Source: DATLFA01 sp039934635 (lineage in GTDB: Bacteria; Actinomycetota; Acidimicrobiia; Acidimicrobiales; WLNW01). From it: DNA of 39,129 nucleotides. The notes below the pieces were generated by a model that worked only from the letters and a program-made list of their open reading frames with translations, made no database searches and had not been told where the DNA came from. Positions 26,971 through 35,981 of the stretch are shown here, in pieces. The translations under genes and the position numbers were made by a program. The first letter of the stretch is position 1; every line of letters begins with the position of its first letter. The DNA lies in contig JBDTLT010000025.1 in NCBI GenBank assembly GCA_039934635.1, positions 1 to 39,129 of the forward strand, in the 5' to 3' direction.

Positions 26971-28113
26971 TCACCACAATCGACGGTGTAACTGCTGCCA
27001 GTGCGGGCCTACCCGCGCGGGATGCAGCTCTTCGAGACGGCGGGCGCCCGCGGCAACGAGTTCGCCACGACGCGTCGCGTCCCACGACAGCGCGGTTTCG
27101 AGGGCATCGCTCCACGCGTCGATCGACCGCGCCTCGACGAGCACGCCCGCGCCGCCGACAGCTTCGGGCAATGCCGCCGCATCGGCGGCGATCGGCGGGC
27201 AGCCGACGCGCAGCGCTTCGATCACCGGCAAGCCGAAACCTTCGTAGGTCGACGGGAAGACGAGCGCGCACGCGAACGCGATCAACGTGTCGAGGTGCCC
27301 GCGTTCGATACGACCGGTACGCACGACACGATCGCGGAGACCGAGACGCTCGACGAGTGCGACGATCTCGCTCTCGAGTGGCCCGGCGCGCCCGGTCAAC
27401 ACGAGGCGAGCGCTCGGATGCGCCCGCACGACCGGCGCGAACGCTTCGACGAGCGTTCGATGGTTCTTGTGCGCGTAGGTGATGGCCGGGTAGACGAAGA
27501 ACGGGTCGCCTGCCTCGACGATGCGCCGTAATTCGTTGGGCAGCACAGCAACGCAGGCATCGGTCATCAATTGGGTGCGATCGATCGGTTCATACGGCGC
27601 GGAGATCACCGCAGTGTGATCCTCCGGGACGTGCAGGGTTTCGATGATCGACCGTCGGACCCATTCGCTGACCGATACGACGAGCTGTGCCTTGCGCACC
27701 GATCGCGGCAAGGAAAACGCGAGAAACCGGCGCTTGACCGCCGAGAAGCTGTCAGGGAAGTGCAACGGTTGCAGGTCATGCACCGTGACCGCTGACGGTA
27801 CGGGATCGAACGCAGGCACCCGTCCACCCAGATGATGCATGGCATCGACGCCACGGCTATGTCGCGCCAGCCACGTGCTCTCGGCGGCCACGCGCAACGC
27901 GCGGTTTGCCGGTAGTGCCACGGTCTTCGTCACGAACGCGGTGGCGAGGTCGGGGTACGTGTTCGCGAACGACTCACGGGCGAACAACACGACATCGAGA
28001 TCGTCGGCGGGGTACGCGGCAACGGCGCGCAACACATTCACCGCGTACTCTTCACTGCCACCGACGACGCCGGGCACGAGATACAGCAGGTTGACGCCCA
28101 ACGTGCGCTTCAT
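26971..28113 (-). CDS. GT4-family glycosyltransferase
   Basis: A 380-residue GT-B retaining transferase. It opens with GVNLLYLVPGVVGGSEEYAV, has VTVHDLQPLHFPD in the first domain, FVYPAITYAHKNHRTLVEAF at the domain border and STYEGFGLPVIEALRVGCPP (the EX7E element) in the donor-binding domain. This is the mannosyl/rhamnosyltransferase type that often uses GDP-sugars. The frame is open upstream to 28512, but that is antisense overlap with the next gene. ATG 28113 overlaps that gene's stop by ATGA, so the two transferases are coupled and likely add consecutive sugars. Confidence 0.88.
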   Translation of the reverse strand: MKRTLGVNLLYLVPGVVGGSEEYAVNVLRAVAAYPADDLDVVLFARESFANTYPDLATAFVTKTVALPANRALRVAAESTWLARHSRGVDAMHHLGGRVPAFDPVPSAVTVHDLQPLHFPDSFSAVKRRFLAFSLPRSVRKAQLVVSVSEWVRRSIIETLHVPEDHTAVISAPYEPIDRTQLMTDACVAVLPNELRRIVEAGDPFFVYPAITYAHKNHRTLVEAFAPVVRAHPSARLVLTGRAGPLESEIVALVERLGLRDRVVRTGRIERGHLDTLIAFACALVFPSTYEGFGLPVIEALRVGCPPIAADAAALPEAVGGAGVLVEARSIDAWSDALETALSWDATRRGELVAAGARRLEELHPARVGPHWQQLHRRLW

Positions 28114-29210
28114 CGCGCGATTGCCCGGTATGCCTCGATGGTCAGCTCCGCGGTGCGGGCCCAGGTGAACGTGGCCGCGCGGGCTTTTGCGCGCACACTC
28201 ATGCGCCGAGCCAACGCAGCGTCTCCGAGGATCGACGCCATCGCGTCGGAGATCGCGCCGTGGTCGAGCGGATCGACACAAATACCTGCATCCCCGGCGA
28301 CTTCCTCGGTGGCCGTGCCCGACGAGGTCACTATCGGCGCACCGGCCATCATCGCTTCGAGGACCGGGATACCGAAGCCCTCGCGCAAGCTCGGGTAACA
28401 GAACACCGCCGCGCCCGCGTAGAGCGCCAGCAAGTTTTCGCGCGACACAAAGCCGAGGGCCCGGATGCGACGATCGTCCGCACCGAGCCGTGCCGCGAGG
28501 TCTTCGTTCCATCCGTGCGGCCCGACGAGGAGCAACGTGACGTCGTCATCCGGCAGCGCGCGGAACGCCGCGATGACGGCGGCCAGGTTCTTACGCGGCT
28601 CGACCGTGCCGACCCACAGTACGTAACGGCCGGTGATGCCGTGGCCCGCACGCACGCGAGCGATGTCGTCGTCACCCACGACGAACGGGTCGACACCCCA
28701 CGGCACAACCCGTACGCGGTCCTCGCCGATGCCCAGCGCGGCCAGCTCGGCTTTGGTCGCGGCCGACGGGCACAACACGACATCCGCGTCGCGATCGGTA
28801 AGCACCAGTGAGCGATGAAAGAAGCGCAATCCGTGGCGAGTTGCGTGCTGGGGAAAGTCGACGAACGCGAGGTCGTGCACCGTGACGGCGAGCGGCGCCG
28901 ACTTGGGCGGGATCGCCATGCCGGTTGCATGAATGACGTCGACGCGCCCGGTGGCGCGCTCGACGCGTGGCCATCGCAACCGATGCCAACTCTCGTAGAG
29001 CACCTCGCGGCGCAACCGCAGATGCTTGGTCTCGATCGACGGAGTCCACGGCTCAGGCGGCGTCGAGCGATGGCAGGCCGCCACACCGATGCACTCGACG
29101 TCGCTGCGATCACGCAACGCGCTGATGGTACCGAGCGCGGACGACGCGGTACCGCCGGGCACCCGGTGCCAGCATTGTTCGAGAGTGACGGCAACGCGCA
29201 GCGGGCTCAA
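28110..29210 (-). CDS. GT4-family glycosyltransferase
   Basis: A 366-residue GT-B transferase with QCWHRVPGGTASSALGTISA near the start, VTVHDLAFVDFPQHATRHG, VLWVGTVEPRKNLAAVIAAF and SLREGFGIPVLEAMMAGAPI. It is related in layout to the neighbouring gene at 26971 and to the one at 17497, so duplication within the pathway is likely. The only in-frame start is TTG 29210. There is no Shine-Dalgarno element, but TAGTTT lies eight bases before it (29219-29224), compatible with a nearly leaderless transcript beginning inside the block. The sugar donor is unknown. Confidence 0.87.
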   Translation of the reverse strand: MSPLRVAVTLEQCWHRVPGGTASSALGTISALRDRSDVECIGVAACHRSTPPEPWTPSIETKHLRLRREVLYESWHRLRWPRVERATGRVDVIHATGMAIPPKSAPLAVTVHDLAFVDFPQHATRHGLRFFHRSLVLTDRDADVVLCPSAATKAELAALGIGEDRVRVVPWGVDPFVVGDDDIARVRAGHGITGRYVLWVGTVEPRKNLAAVIAAFRALPDDDVTLLLVGPHGWNEDLAARLGADDRRIRALGFVSRENLLALYAGAAVFCYPSLREGFGIPVLEAMMAGAPIVTSSGTATEEVAGDAGICVDPLDHGAISDAMASILGDAALARRMSVRAKARAATFTWARTAELTIEAYRAIAR

Positions 29211-29248
29211 CGGCCAAGAAACTAGCCGCGCCCGAGCGGCACTCCGGG

Positions 29249-30199
29249 CTAGTCCGTGAGTTCACCGGTGCGGCGATGGCGGAAGTACTCCGCGGTGCGG
29301 ACGACTCCCTCGCGCAGTTGGATGACCGGCTCCCAGCCGAGCAGTTCCCGCGCTTTGGAGATGTCGGGTCGGCGTTGCATCGGGTCGTCGACGGGTAGCG
29401 GCTCGTAGACGATCTCCGAGCTCGACCCGAGCACGTCGATGACGACCTTCGCGAGTTCGAGGATAGTGAACTCGTTGGGGTTGCCGACGTTGGTCGGCAG
29501 GTTCTCGTCAGAGTCGTAGAGCGCGAGTAGTCCGCGGACCTCGTCTTCGACATAGCAGAAACTGCGCGTCTGCCCGCCGTCGCCGTAGACCGTGATCGGC
29601 TCACCGTCGAGGGCTTGCATGATGAAGTTGGACACGACACGTCCGTCGCGTTCACGCATCCGGGGGCCGTACGTGTTGAAGATGCGCACGATGCGGGTGT
29701 CGACGTCGTGGAAGCGGTGGTAGGCCATCGTCATGGCCTCGGCAAAGCGCTTGGCTTCGTCGTAACAGCCACGCGGGCCGACCGGGTTGACATGGCCCCA
29801 GTAGCTCTCGTCTTGTGGATGGACGTGCGGGTCGCCGTAGACCTCGCTCGTCGACGCGAGGAAGAACCGCGCGTCCTTGGCTCGGCACAGGCCGAGCGCG
29901 TTGTGCGTGCCGAGGCTGCCGACCTTGAGCGTCTGGATGGGGAACTCGAGATAGTCGCGGGGCGAAGCTGGGCTCGCGAGGTGAAAAACTCCATCGACGG
30001 AGCCGGGCACCCAGATGTACTCGCTGACGTCGTGCATGACGAAGGTGAACCCCGCCTGCCCAAAGTGATGCTCGATGTTGGCGAGGTCGCCCGTGCGCAG
30101 GTTGTCGATGCATACGACCTCGTCGCCCCGGTCGAGCAATCGATCACAAAGGTGCGACCCGAGAAATCCCGCGCCGCCGGTCACCACTATTCGTGCCAT
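29249..30199 (-). CDS. uxs: UDP-glucuronate decarboxylase (UDP-xylose synthase)
   Basis: A 316-residue extended SDR enzyme. TGGAGFLGSHLCDRL starts at residue 7, STSEVYGDP lies near 116-124, and the active site is in RGCYDEAKR (Tyr146, Lys150), followed by RIFNTYGPRM. The CYDEAKR form is typical of UDP-glucuronate decarboxylases, which make UDP-xylose with bound NAD. The gene directly follows UDP-glucose dehydrogenase (27-base gap), giving the two-step route from UDP-glucose. ATG 30199 has GAGGA seven bases upstream. The sugar could also be a precursor for arabinose- or apiose-type residues. Confidence 0.9.
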   Translation of the reverse strand: MARIVVTGGAGFLGSHLCDRLLDRGDEVVCIDNLRTGDLANIEHHFGQAGFTFVMHDVSEYIWVPGSVDGVFHLASPASPRDYLEFPIQTLKVGSLGTHNALGLCRAKDARFFLASTSEVYGDPHVHPQDESYWGHVNPVGPRGCYDEAKRFAEAMTMAYHRFHDVDTRIVRIFNTYGPRMRERDGRVVSNFIMQALDGEPITVYGDGGQTRSFCYVEDEVRGLLALYDSDENLPTNVGNPNEFTILELAKVVIDVLGSSSEIVYEPLPVDDPMQRRPDISKARELLGWEPVIQLREGVVRTAEYFRHRRTGELTD

Positions 30200-30226
30200 G
30201 AACGAATCCTCGCCGTGAGCACCGAG

Positions 30227-31501
30227 TCAGTTGCGTCCGACGCCGGTGTAGCTGAAGCCTCGCCGTAACAGTGATCCCTTGTCGAGGATGTTGCGGGCAT
30301 CGACCACACAACGCTTGGCCATCGTCGCTGCGATCTTGTCGTAGTCGAGCCATTTGAACTCGTCCCACTCGGTGAGCACGACGAGCACCTCGGCGCCCTC
30401 GCATGTCGAGTAGGGGTCATCGACGACTTCGATGCCTGGCATCGGCGACTCACGTACTGCAGGGTCGTATGCCCGCACGAGCGCGCCCCGTTGCACGAGG
30501 CGTGACAAGATCTCGAGCGCCGGCGACTCGCGCATGTCGTCGGTGCCGGCCTTGAACGTCAATCCGAGTGCGGCTACCCGCACACCCTCGAGTGAACCAC
30601 CGATGCAACGAGCGACCTTTTCGGTCACCCGCTCGAACTGCTCGTCGTTCACCGCGATCACGCCCCGCAGCAAGCTGAAGTCGTAACCGGCATCTTCGGC
30701 AATGCGGATCATTGCTCGGGTGTCCTTGGGGAAGCACGATCCGCCCCAACCCGGCCCGGGACGCAAGAACTCATGGCCGATGCGGCGGTCATAGCCCATG
30801 CCCAGAAGCACGTCGTTGACGTCGGCACCGACGGCTTCGCAGACTGCGGCGACGGCGTTGACGAACGAGAGCTTCGTCGCCAAGAAGGCGTTGCTGGCGT
30901 ACTTGATCGTCTCCGCCGATGCGGCGTCGGTGATCATGATGGGCGCGCGGACACCCAGATACAGCGATGCAACCCTTGTGGCGGCCGACTGATCGTCGGC
31001 TCCGATGACGACGCGGTCTGGATTCATGAAGTCGTCGACAGCAGAACCTTCGCGCAGGAATTCGGGATTTGATACCACGCCGATGTCCGAGCGGGCGAGC
31101 GCCTGCTCGACGAGGCGGGTCGAACCGACGGGAACAGTCGACTTGTTGACGACGACGGCGCCACGGTTCAGATGCGGTGCGATCTGGCGCGCCGCCTGAT
31201 CGATGTAGCTCATGTCCGCCGAGCCGTCGGGACCTTGCGGCGTGGGTACGCACAAGTAGATGAACTCGCGGTCGCGCACCGCGTTCGCGGTGTCGGTCAC
31301 GAACTGCAAACGACCGGTCTCGAGTTGCTCGCGCACGATGTTCTCGAGGCCCTCTTCGTGGATCGGGATGCGACCCTCGTTGAGCAACGCGATCTTTGCT
31401 TCGTCGACATCGACACAGATGACTTCGTGACCGATGTGGGCGAAACACGCGCCCGTGGTCAGACCGACATAGCCGGTACCGATGATTGCGATGAGTGCCA
31501 T
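30227..31501 (-). CDS. ugd: UDP-glucose 6-dehydrogenase
   Basis: A 424-residue enzyme that oxidises UDP-glucose to UDP-glucuronate with two NAD. It has the Rossmann loop GTGYVG at 8-13, VPTPQGPDGSAD, NKSTVPVGST, SNPEFLREGSAVDDF, and the catalytic cysteine C256 in GWGGSCFPKD. The C-terminal domain carries GLTFKAGTDDMRESPA. An in-frame TTG one codon upstream exists, but GGAG lies five bases before ATG 31501, so ATG is preferred. It is the first sugar-nucleotide gene of the minus-strand block after the LCP gene. The 126-base upstream gap has a TAGCCT (31541-31546) that might be a -10 box. Confidence 0.95.
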   Translation of the reverse strand: MALIAIIGTGYVGLTTGACFAHIGHEVICVDVDEAKIALLNEGRIPIHEEGLENIVREQLETGRLQFVTDTANAVRDREFIYLCVPTPQGPDGSADMSYIDQAARQIAPHLNRGAVVVNKSTVPVGSTRLVEQALARSDIGVVSNPEFLREGSAVDDFMNPDRVVIGADDQSAATRVASLYLGVRAPIMITDAASAETIKYASNAFLATKLSFVNAVAAVCEAVGADVNDVLLGMGYDRRIGHEFLRPGPGWGGSCFPKDTRAMIRIAEDAGYDFSLLRGVIAVNDEQFERVTEKVARCIGGSLEGVRVAALGLTFKAGTDDMRESPALEILSRLVQRGALVRAYDPAVRESPMPGIEVVDDPYSTCEGAEVLVVLTEWDEFKWLDYDKIAATMAKRCVVDARNILDKGSLLRRGFSYTGVGRN

Positions 31502-31627
31502 CAAGGCTCCGTGGGGCGTGCAGGCGAGGGGATCTGGCTCAGGCTACGCAGAGCGAGCCGTCGATGACATGGGCCTCATGCCTTACTTCTCCCCACATCG
31601 AGAGCACTCCTGGCCAAACGGGGGGCA

Positions 31628-33232
31628 CTAATAGCGGACACATGACACACCCGGCGGTGGCCTGCCGATGATCCCGCCGTCGGATGCACCGTTGGCGGCG
31701 GCCGGTGCCGTGGTGACGGCGCTGCCACCCACCGTGGTGGGCGCCGCATTTCCTGATCGCGTCGTGGTCGGTGCGGTCGACGCGGGAGTAGCCGAGACGC
31801 GTCCCGCGGCAGACTCGTCGGCGAGCCGATTGAGTTGCGCGGTGTCTTCGTCACCGCGAGGTTGCGCGCGTACGCCCGCCCAATCGGCGCCCACGATCAG
31901 TTGCAGCGTCTCGCCGTTGCGCAGCGTGGCTTTGGACCCCTGTATCTGCTCGAACGCAGGGATCTTGTTGAGATATCGGGCGAGCAGGATTGCGGCGTAG
32001 CGCTCGTCGGAGGTGAATCGGATCGTGGTTTGGGGCAACGCGCCGTACACCGACGGCCGCGGTGTGCCGCTGTCGAACTTGACGTCGGCGAGTTGCTTCG
32101 TCGGCAACGGCTCGGTGATCTCGGGACGGGCATCGATCACCCGCACGGGCACCTGGAATGGTTGTAGGTCGGGCACGTTGCCGCGGAACACGTCGAGTGT
32201 CGGTGCAGCCTTTGCGGGGTCGACGTGCAGGTTGATGCCATCTGAATAAGTCGGCAGCGAATAGCGCTGCAACGCCTCGGGCTTGAAGTTGCCGAAGGCC
32301 CGCCCGATGTCGAGCAGATCTTGCGGCGTGAGCTTTTCGTCGAGAACAACCGACTTCGTATCGACCGTCGTCTTCATCAGGCTGCGCATCGTCGACGGGT
32401 TGCGACCACCTTTGGCGATCACGCGGTCCAACGCGAGGATGAGGAAGTCGCGCTGCCGTTCGGCGCGGCCGTAGTCGTTCTTGTTGTCTTGCGTCCACCG
32501 GCCGTTGATCAACTCTTCGTACTTGCGCGAGCGGACGTAGTTGAGTGCCTGCTCACCGCTGAGGATGTTGCAACCTTGCGGAGCATCGAAGAACGACCCG
32601 AAGTCGCGGGCGGCGTATGGAAAATTAACCGGTACCCCGTCGATCGAGTCGATGATCTTGCGGAAACCGGAGAAATTGATCAGGACGAAGTCGTGGATCT
32701 CGACGTCGAAACCCTTGGTCACCTTGTTGACCGCGTTCTCGGGACCGAGCGCCACCGCCGAGTTGATCTTGTTGTAGCCGTCGAACGTCAGGTCGCGAGG
32801 AATCGACAAGACGGCTGCCGTGGCCGTCGTGGGGTCGATGCGTATGAGCATCATGGTGTCGGCGAGTTTCGCCTCGTCCCGGCCGAGCAACAGGTCGTCG
32901 CCCGATTGGATCCCCCCGCTGTCAGTCCACCCCATAACGAGAATGTTGCGAGCGTCGTACTTGATGTCGCCGACCTCGGCCAGCACCCCGGGCGACACTG
33001 CCACGCGCGGGATGTCGCCGAAGGTCTCTTTGATGTCGCCGATGTACCACGCGCCGTATAGACACCCGGTGATGAGGACCAGGCCGACCACGAGGATGAA
33101 TCGCTGGGGCCACGTGCGGCGGTACTTGACCCGCTTGGGCTTGGGGGCGACATCGACCGCCATCGTCTGGCCATCGGGTGGCGGTGCCGGCGCGACCGGA
33201 GACTCGACCTTCTTCCTCGCCCGTAGCAGCAC
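31628..33232 (-). CDS. LytR-CpsA-Psr (LCP) family cell-wall glycopolymer ligase
   Basis: A 534-residue membrane protein: a cytoplasmic N-terminus of about 45 residues, one helix (about 46-64), the LCP catalytic domain, and a C-terminal LytR_C-like domain plus a Thr/Ala/Pro-rich tail. LCP hallmarks are the ADTMMLIRIDP strand, LSIPRDLTF with its conserved arginine, KINSAVALG, VLINFSGFRKIIDSIDGV, and YGRAERQRDFL. LCP enzymes transfer lipid-linked glycopolymers to peptidoglycan; in mycobacteria Lcp1 attaches arabinogalactan. This fits the adjoining sugar genes. The frame is open to 33589, but GTG 33232 is preferred because a TAGCCT box (33241-33246) lies eight bases before it. ATG 33163 (511 residues) is the alternative. 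Confidence 0.88.
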   Translation of the reverse strand: MLLRARKKVESPVAPAPPPDGQTMAVDVAPKPKRVKYRRTWPQRFILVVGLVLITGCLYGAWYIGDIKETFGDIPRVAVSPGVLAEVGDIKYDARNILVMGWTDSGGIQSGDDLLLGRDEAKLADTMMLIRIDPTTATAAVLSIPRDLTFDGYNKINSAVALGPENAVNKVTKGFDVEIHDFVLINFSGFRKIIDSIDGVPVNFPYAARDFGSFFDAPQGCNILSGEQALNYVRSRKYEELINGRWTQDNKNDYGRAERQRDFLILALDRVIAKGGRNPSTMRSLMKTTVDTKSVVLDEKLTPQDLLDIGRAFGNFKPEALQRYSLPTYSDGINLHVDPAKAAPTLDVFRGNVPDLQPFQVPVRVIDARPEITEPLPTKQLADVKFDSGTPRPSVYGALPQTTIRFTSDERYAAILLARYLNKIPAFEQIQGSKATLRNGETLQLIVGADWAGVRAQPRGDEDTAQLNRLADESAAGRVSATPASTAPTTTRSGNAAPTTVGGSAVTTAPAAANGASDGGIIGRPPPGVSCVRY

Positions 33233-33312
33233 GGGGATCCAGGCTAACAGCGGCCGACGGCGGCCCCGCGTCAGGTCTTCGACTTCACGACCGTGCCCGC
33301 AAGGACCGTGCC

Positions 33313-34332
33313 ATGCATGACGTGGCGCCGTTGTGCGTCGTCGGTGATCGCATCTTGACGGAGTTGGTCGACGTGACCGACGACATCGGCGCGCTCGATT
33401 CGACCGGGGTCTGGGCGCTCGTGCTCCCCTACTCGGGGCGCGCGGTGTGCGCGCGTTTCGCGCGCAGCCGGCCCGCGCGTCCATGGCCGGGGCGGCCATG
33501 GTGCGGTCCTTCGCCCGACGCCTGGACCTCGAGCCTCGACCGCGACGAGTTCTGCACGGGCGTGCAACACATCCGAGAGGCGATCGCACGCGGCGACGTG
33601 TACCAGGTCAATCTCACGCGGCGTCTGTCGGCGCCACTACCGGTCGCGGTCCCCGGCACCACGACCGACATCGCGGCGCTCGGCGCGGCGCTGGCGATCG
33701 GCAATCCCGCGCCATTCAGCGCGGTGGTGCGCCTGCCGCGCCACGGCGTACACGTGGCATCCGCATCGCCCGAGCGCTACCTGACTCGGCGCGGCCGGCG
33801 CGTGTGGTCGTCGCCCATCAAGGGCACTGCCGCCAAGCCCGAGGGTCTCACCGAAAAGGACCGCGCCGAAAACGTGATGATCGTCGATCTCGTGCGCAAC
33901 GACATCGGCCGCGTCTGCGACTTCGGTTCGGTCACCGTTCCTCATCTGCTCGCGCTCGAACATCATCCCGGTCTCGTCCACCTGGTCTCGACAGTCGAAG
34001 GTCGCCTGCGCGAGGGCTGCGGATGGGTCGACCTCATCGACGCCACATTCCCACCGGGCTCGGTCACGGGCGCGCCGAAGATCGCCGCATGTTCGATGAT
34101 CGATGCGCTCGAACCCGTATCGCGTGGTGTCTATTGCGGTGCGGTCGGCTGGGTCGACGCCGACCGCAAGATCGGTGAGCTCAACGTTGCGATTCGCACA
34201 TTCTGGATCGAGGACGGCGCCGTGCACCTCGGCACCGGCGGTGGCATCACCTATGACAGCGATCCACTACGCGAGTGGGAAGAGACAGAGCTCAAAGCCC
34301 GGCGCCTGTTGTCGGTAGCGTCTCGCCCATGA
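33313..34332 (+). CDS. pabB: Aminodeoxychorismate synthase component I
   Basis: A 339-residue chorismate-binding enzyme that makes 4-amino-4-deoxychorismate for folate. The PIKGT motif (168-172) is diagnostic for PabB; anthranilate synthase has PIAGT. Also visible are VYQVNLTRR, DLVRNDIGRVC, LVSTVEGRL, FPPGSVTGAPK and GAVGWVDADRKIGELNVAIRT. It is shorter than the usual 450-residue PabB and lacks most of the N-terminal subdomain, as in several PabB-like proteins. ATG 33313 has AAGGA seven bases upstream; the frame is open further upstream but overlaps the LCP start region. The ATGA overlap with pabC makes a two-gene unit. The glutaminase partner PabA is not in the window. Confidence 0.9.
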   Translation: MHDVAPLCVVGDRILTELVDVTDDIGALDSTGVWALVLPYSGRAVCARFARSRPARPWPGRPWCGPSPDAWTSSLDRDEFCTGVQHIREAIARGDVYQVNLTRRLSAPLPVAVPGTTTDIAALGAALAIGNPAPFSAVVRLPRHGVHVASASPERYLTRRGRRVWSSPIKGTAAKPEGLTEKDRAENVMIVDLVRNDIGRVCDFGSVTVPHLLALEHHPGLVHLVSTVEGRLREGCGWVDLIDATFPPGSVTGAPKIAACSMIDALEPVSRGVYCGAVGWVDADRKIGELNVAIRTFWIEDGAVHLGTGGGITYDSDPLREWEETELKARRLLSVASRP

Positions 34333-35129
34333 GCCCTGCGCCGGACACCGCGGTCGTCTGGGTCGACGGAGCATTCGTGGCCGCGCCGGCGACGACACCG
34401 GCGATCACGGCCCTCGATGACGGTGTGCTGGTCGGTCGGGGCGTGTTCGAGACGCTCGGCATCCGTCAGGGTGTCGCATTCGCGCGCCGTCGTCATCTGC
34501 AGCGCTTGCAGCGCTCCGCCGCCATTGTCGGCATCGTGGCCGACATCGCCCGCATCGAACGCGGCATCGACGCGGTCCTCGCGCGGTGGGGCGCGCGAAA
34601 TGGTCGGCTGCGCGTCACGGCGACTGCGGGCGGCGCGGTCGTCGTGGCGGCGAGCGACGTTTTGCCCGCGGACGCAGTCGCGTCCGTCGTCGTGTCCCCG
34701 TGGCCGCGCAACGAACGCAGTCCTCTGGTTGCGGCCAAGACGACTGCGTACGTCGACAACGCGCTGGCGTTCGAGTACGCACGTGAGCGCGGTGCGACCG
34801 AAGCGCTGTTCCTCAACACGCGCGGTGAGGTGTGCGAGGGTTCGCGCACGAACATCTTTGCGGTGTGCGACGGGCGGTTGTTGACACCACCGTTGTCCGC
34901 CGGCTGCCTCGCCGGTGTCACGCGCGCGTTGGTACTCGAATACGGCGGCGCCGGCGAGGCAACGCTCGACCTGGCGCAGGTAACCGCCGCCAGTGAGGCG
35001 TTCCTCACTTCCGCGTTGCGCGGCGCGCAGCCGATCGCGGCGATCGACGGCATCGCAATCGGTGACGGCACTCGGCCCCACGGCGCGCGCATCGCCCGTC
35101 TGCTGGCCGATCTCAGCGCAGATGCGTGA
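34329..35129 (+). CDS. pabC: Aminodeoxychorismate lyase / class IV aminotransferase
   Basis: A 266-residue PLP enzyme of fold type IV, expected to convert aminodeoxychorismate to 4-aminobenzoate and pyruvate. It has DDGVLVGRGVFETLGI near 30-45, the PLP lysine in SPLVAAKTTAYVDN (K137), RGEVCEGSRTNIF, and TPPLSAGCLAGVTR. Coupling to pabB (ATGA at 34329) argues for the lyase role over a branched-chain aminotransferase. The C-terminus overlaps the converging birA gene by 17 bases, which leaves no room for a terminator between them. Confidence 0.85.
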   Translation: MSPAPDTAVVWVDGAFVAAPATTPAITALDDGVLVGRGVFETLGIRQGVAFARRRHLQRLQRSAAIVGIVADIARIERGIDAVLARWGARNGRLRVTATAGGAVVVAASDVLPADAVASVVVSPWPRNERSPLVAAKTTAYVDNALAFEYARERGATEALFLNTRGEVCEGSRTNIFAVCDGRLLTPPLSAGCLAGVTRALVLEYGGAGEATLDLAQVTAASEAFLTSALRGAQPIAAIDGIAIGDGTRPHGARIARLLADLSADA

Positions 35130-35934
35130 CGTCGCCGGCCGACAGCGCCTCGTCGACCCCTGAGATGCGCACCACGATTCGCCCGCCGTCGTCGATGTCG
35201 ACGGCACGGCCTTCGATGTGCGTGCCGTCGGCGCGCGCGACGCGGACATCGCGACCGACGGTGAGCGACCGCTCGAGGTGCAGCTCGCGCAAGCGGCGGG
35301 GATCGTTCTCGACGATCGCCAGCGTGGCCTCGAACTCTGCGAGCACCGCCGCGAGGAGGGCTTCGCGCGAGGGCAGTTCATCCATGCATGCCGCGAGCGA
35401 CGTCGCGGCCAGCGCCGCACGAGCGTCGGGTTCGACCGGCCAGCCCACGTTGAGCCCCACGCCGACGACGATCGCGGCGGGCCCATCCGCGCCGACGACC
35501 AACTCGGCGAGCACCCCGGCGAGCTTGCCCGGCGCGGGCCCGTCATCGACGATGACGTCGTTGGGCCAGCGAATGCCGGCGCTGATCGACCCGAGACGCC
35601 CCGCGACGTCGACCACCGCGACGGCCATCGCGGATGTTGCGAGCGGCCAGCGCACCGACGGGCACCGAGGCCGCGCGAGGACCGACAGCAACAGGTTCTC
35701 GCCCGCAGGGGCGAGCCACTGACGCGCGAGGCGGCCACGGCCGGCGCTCTGGTGGTCGGCCACGAGGGCGAGCTCGCGCGGCGGACGCTGGGCGGCAACG
35801 GCGACGAGGTCGCTGTTGGTGGACCCCGTCTCGGCCACCCAGTCGATGGTCGCGAACCTGCTGGCGGCCGCCCGCAAACGAGCGGCGACGACCCACGCAG
35901 GAAGCTGTTTCGGCCGTGTTATTTCAGGTGGCAC
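35113..35934 (-). CDS. birA: Biotin-[acetyl-CoA carboxylase] ligase
   Basis: A 273-residue biotin protein ligase that activates biotin as biotinyl-AMP and attaches it to the carrier lysine of acyl-CoA carboxylases. Key elements are ETGSTNSDL near 35-43, the GRGRLAR loop at 65-71, RWPNDV with GKLAG (Lys137), and VGVGLNVGWP. The N-terminus lacks the winged-helix domain of E. coli BirA, so this is a single-function ligase and not a repressor. It is transcribed divergently from accA, its probable protein substrate, with only 47 bases between the two starts. GTG 35934 lies six bases after a TATTGT box. Confidence 0.92.
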   Translation of the reverse strand: MPPEITRPKQLPAWVVAARLRAAASRFATIDWVAETGSTNSDLVAVAAQRPPRELALVADHQSAGRGRLARQWLAPAGENLLLSVLARPRCPSVRWPLATSAMAVAVVDVAGRLGSISAGIRWPNDVIVDDGPAPGKLAGVLAELVVGADGPAAIVVGVGLNVGWPVEPDARAALAATSLAACMDELPSREALLAAVLAEFEATLAIVENDPRRLRELHLERSLTVGRDVRVARADGTHIEGRAVDIDDGGRIVVRISGVDEALSAGDVTHLR

Positions 35935-35940
35935 CGCACG

Positions 35941-35946
35941 ACAATA
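35941..35946 (-). promoter_or_regulatory. Putative -10 box for leaderless birA mRNA
   Basis: On the minus strand the hexamer reads TATTGT, then six bases, then GTG 35934. No ribosome site is visible. The divergent accA box starts only 24 bases away, so the two upstream promoter regions overlap. Confidence 0.5.
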
Positions 35947-35969
35947 CGGGCCGCCGCCGACGAGGCGGC

Positions 35970-35975
35970 TACTGT
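35970..35975 (+). promoter_or_regulatory. Putative -10 box for leaderless accA mRNA
   Basis: TACTGT is followed by CGGCGC and then GTG 35982. The spacing is identical to that at comF, ftsH and birA. Confidence 0.5.
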
Positions 35976-35981
35976 CGGCGC

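Noticed and set aside
33233..33589. N-terminal extension of the LCP gene
   Set aside because: Arginine-rich disordered sequence antisense to pabB; a -10-like box and the GTG at 33232 give a better start.
34251..35798. Minus-strand 515-codon frame across pabC and birA
   Set aside because: Antisense to pabC and out of frame with birA; Arg/Ser-rich with no motif.
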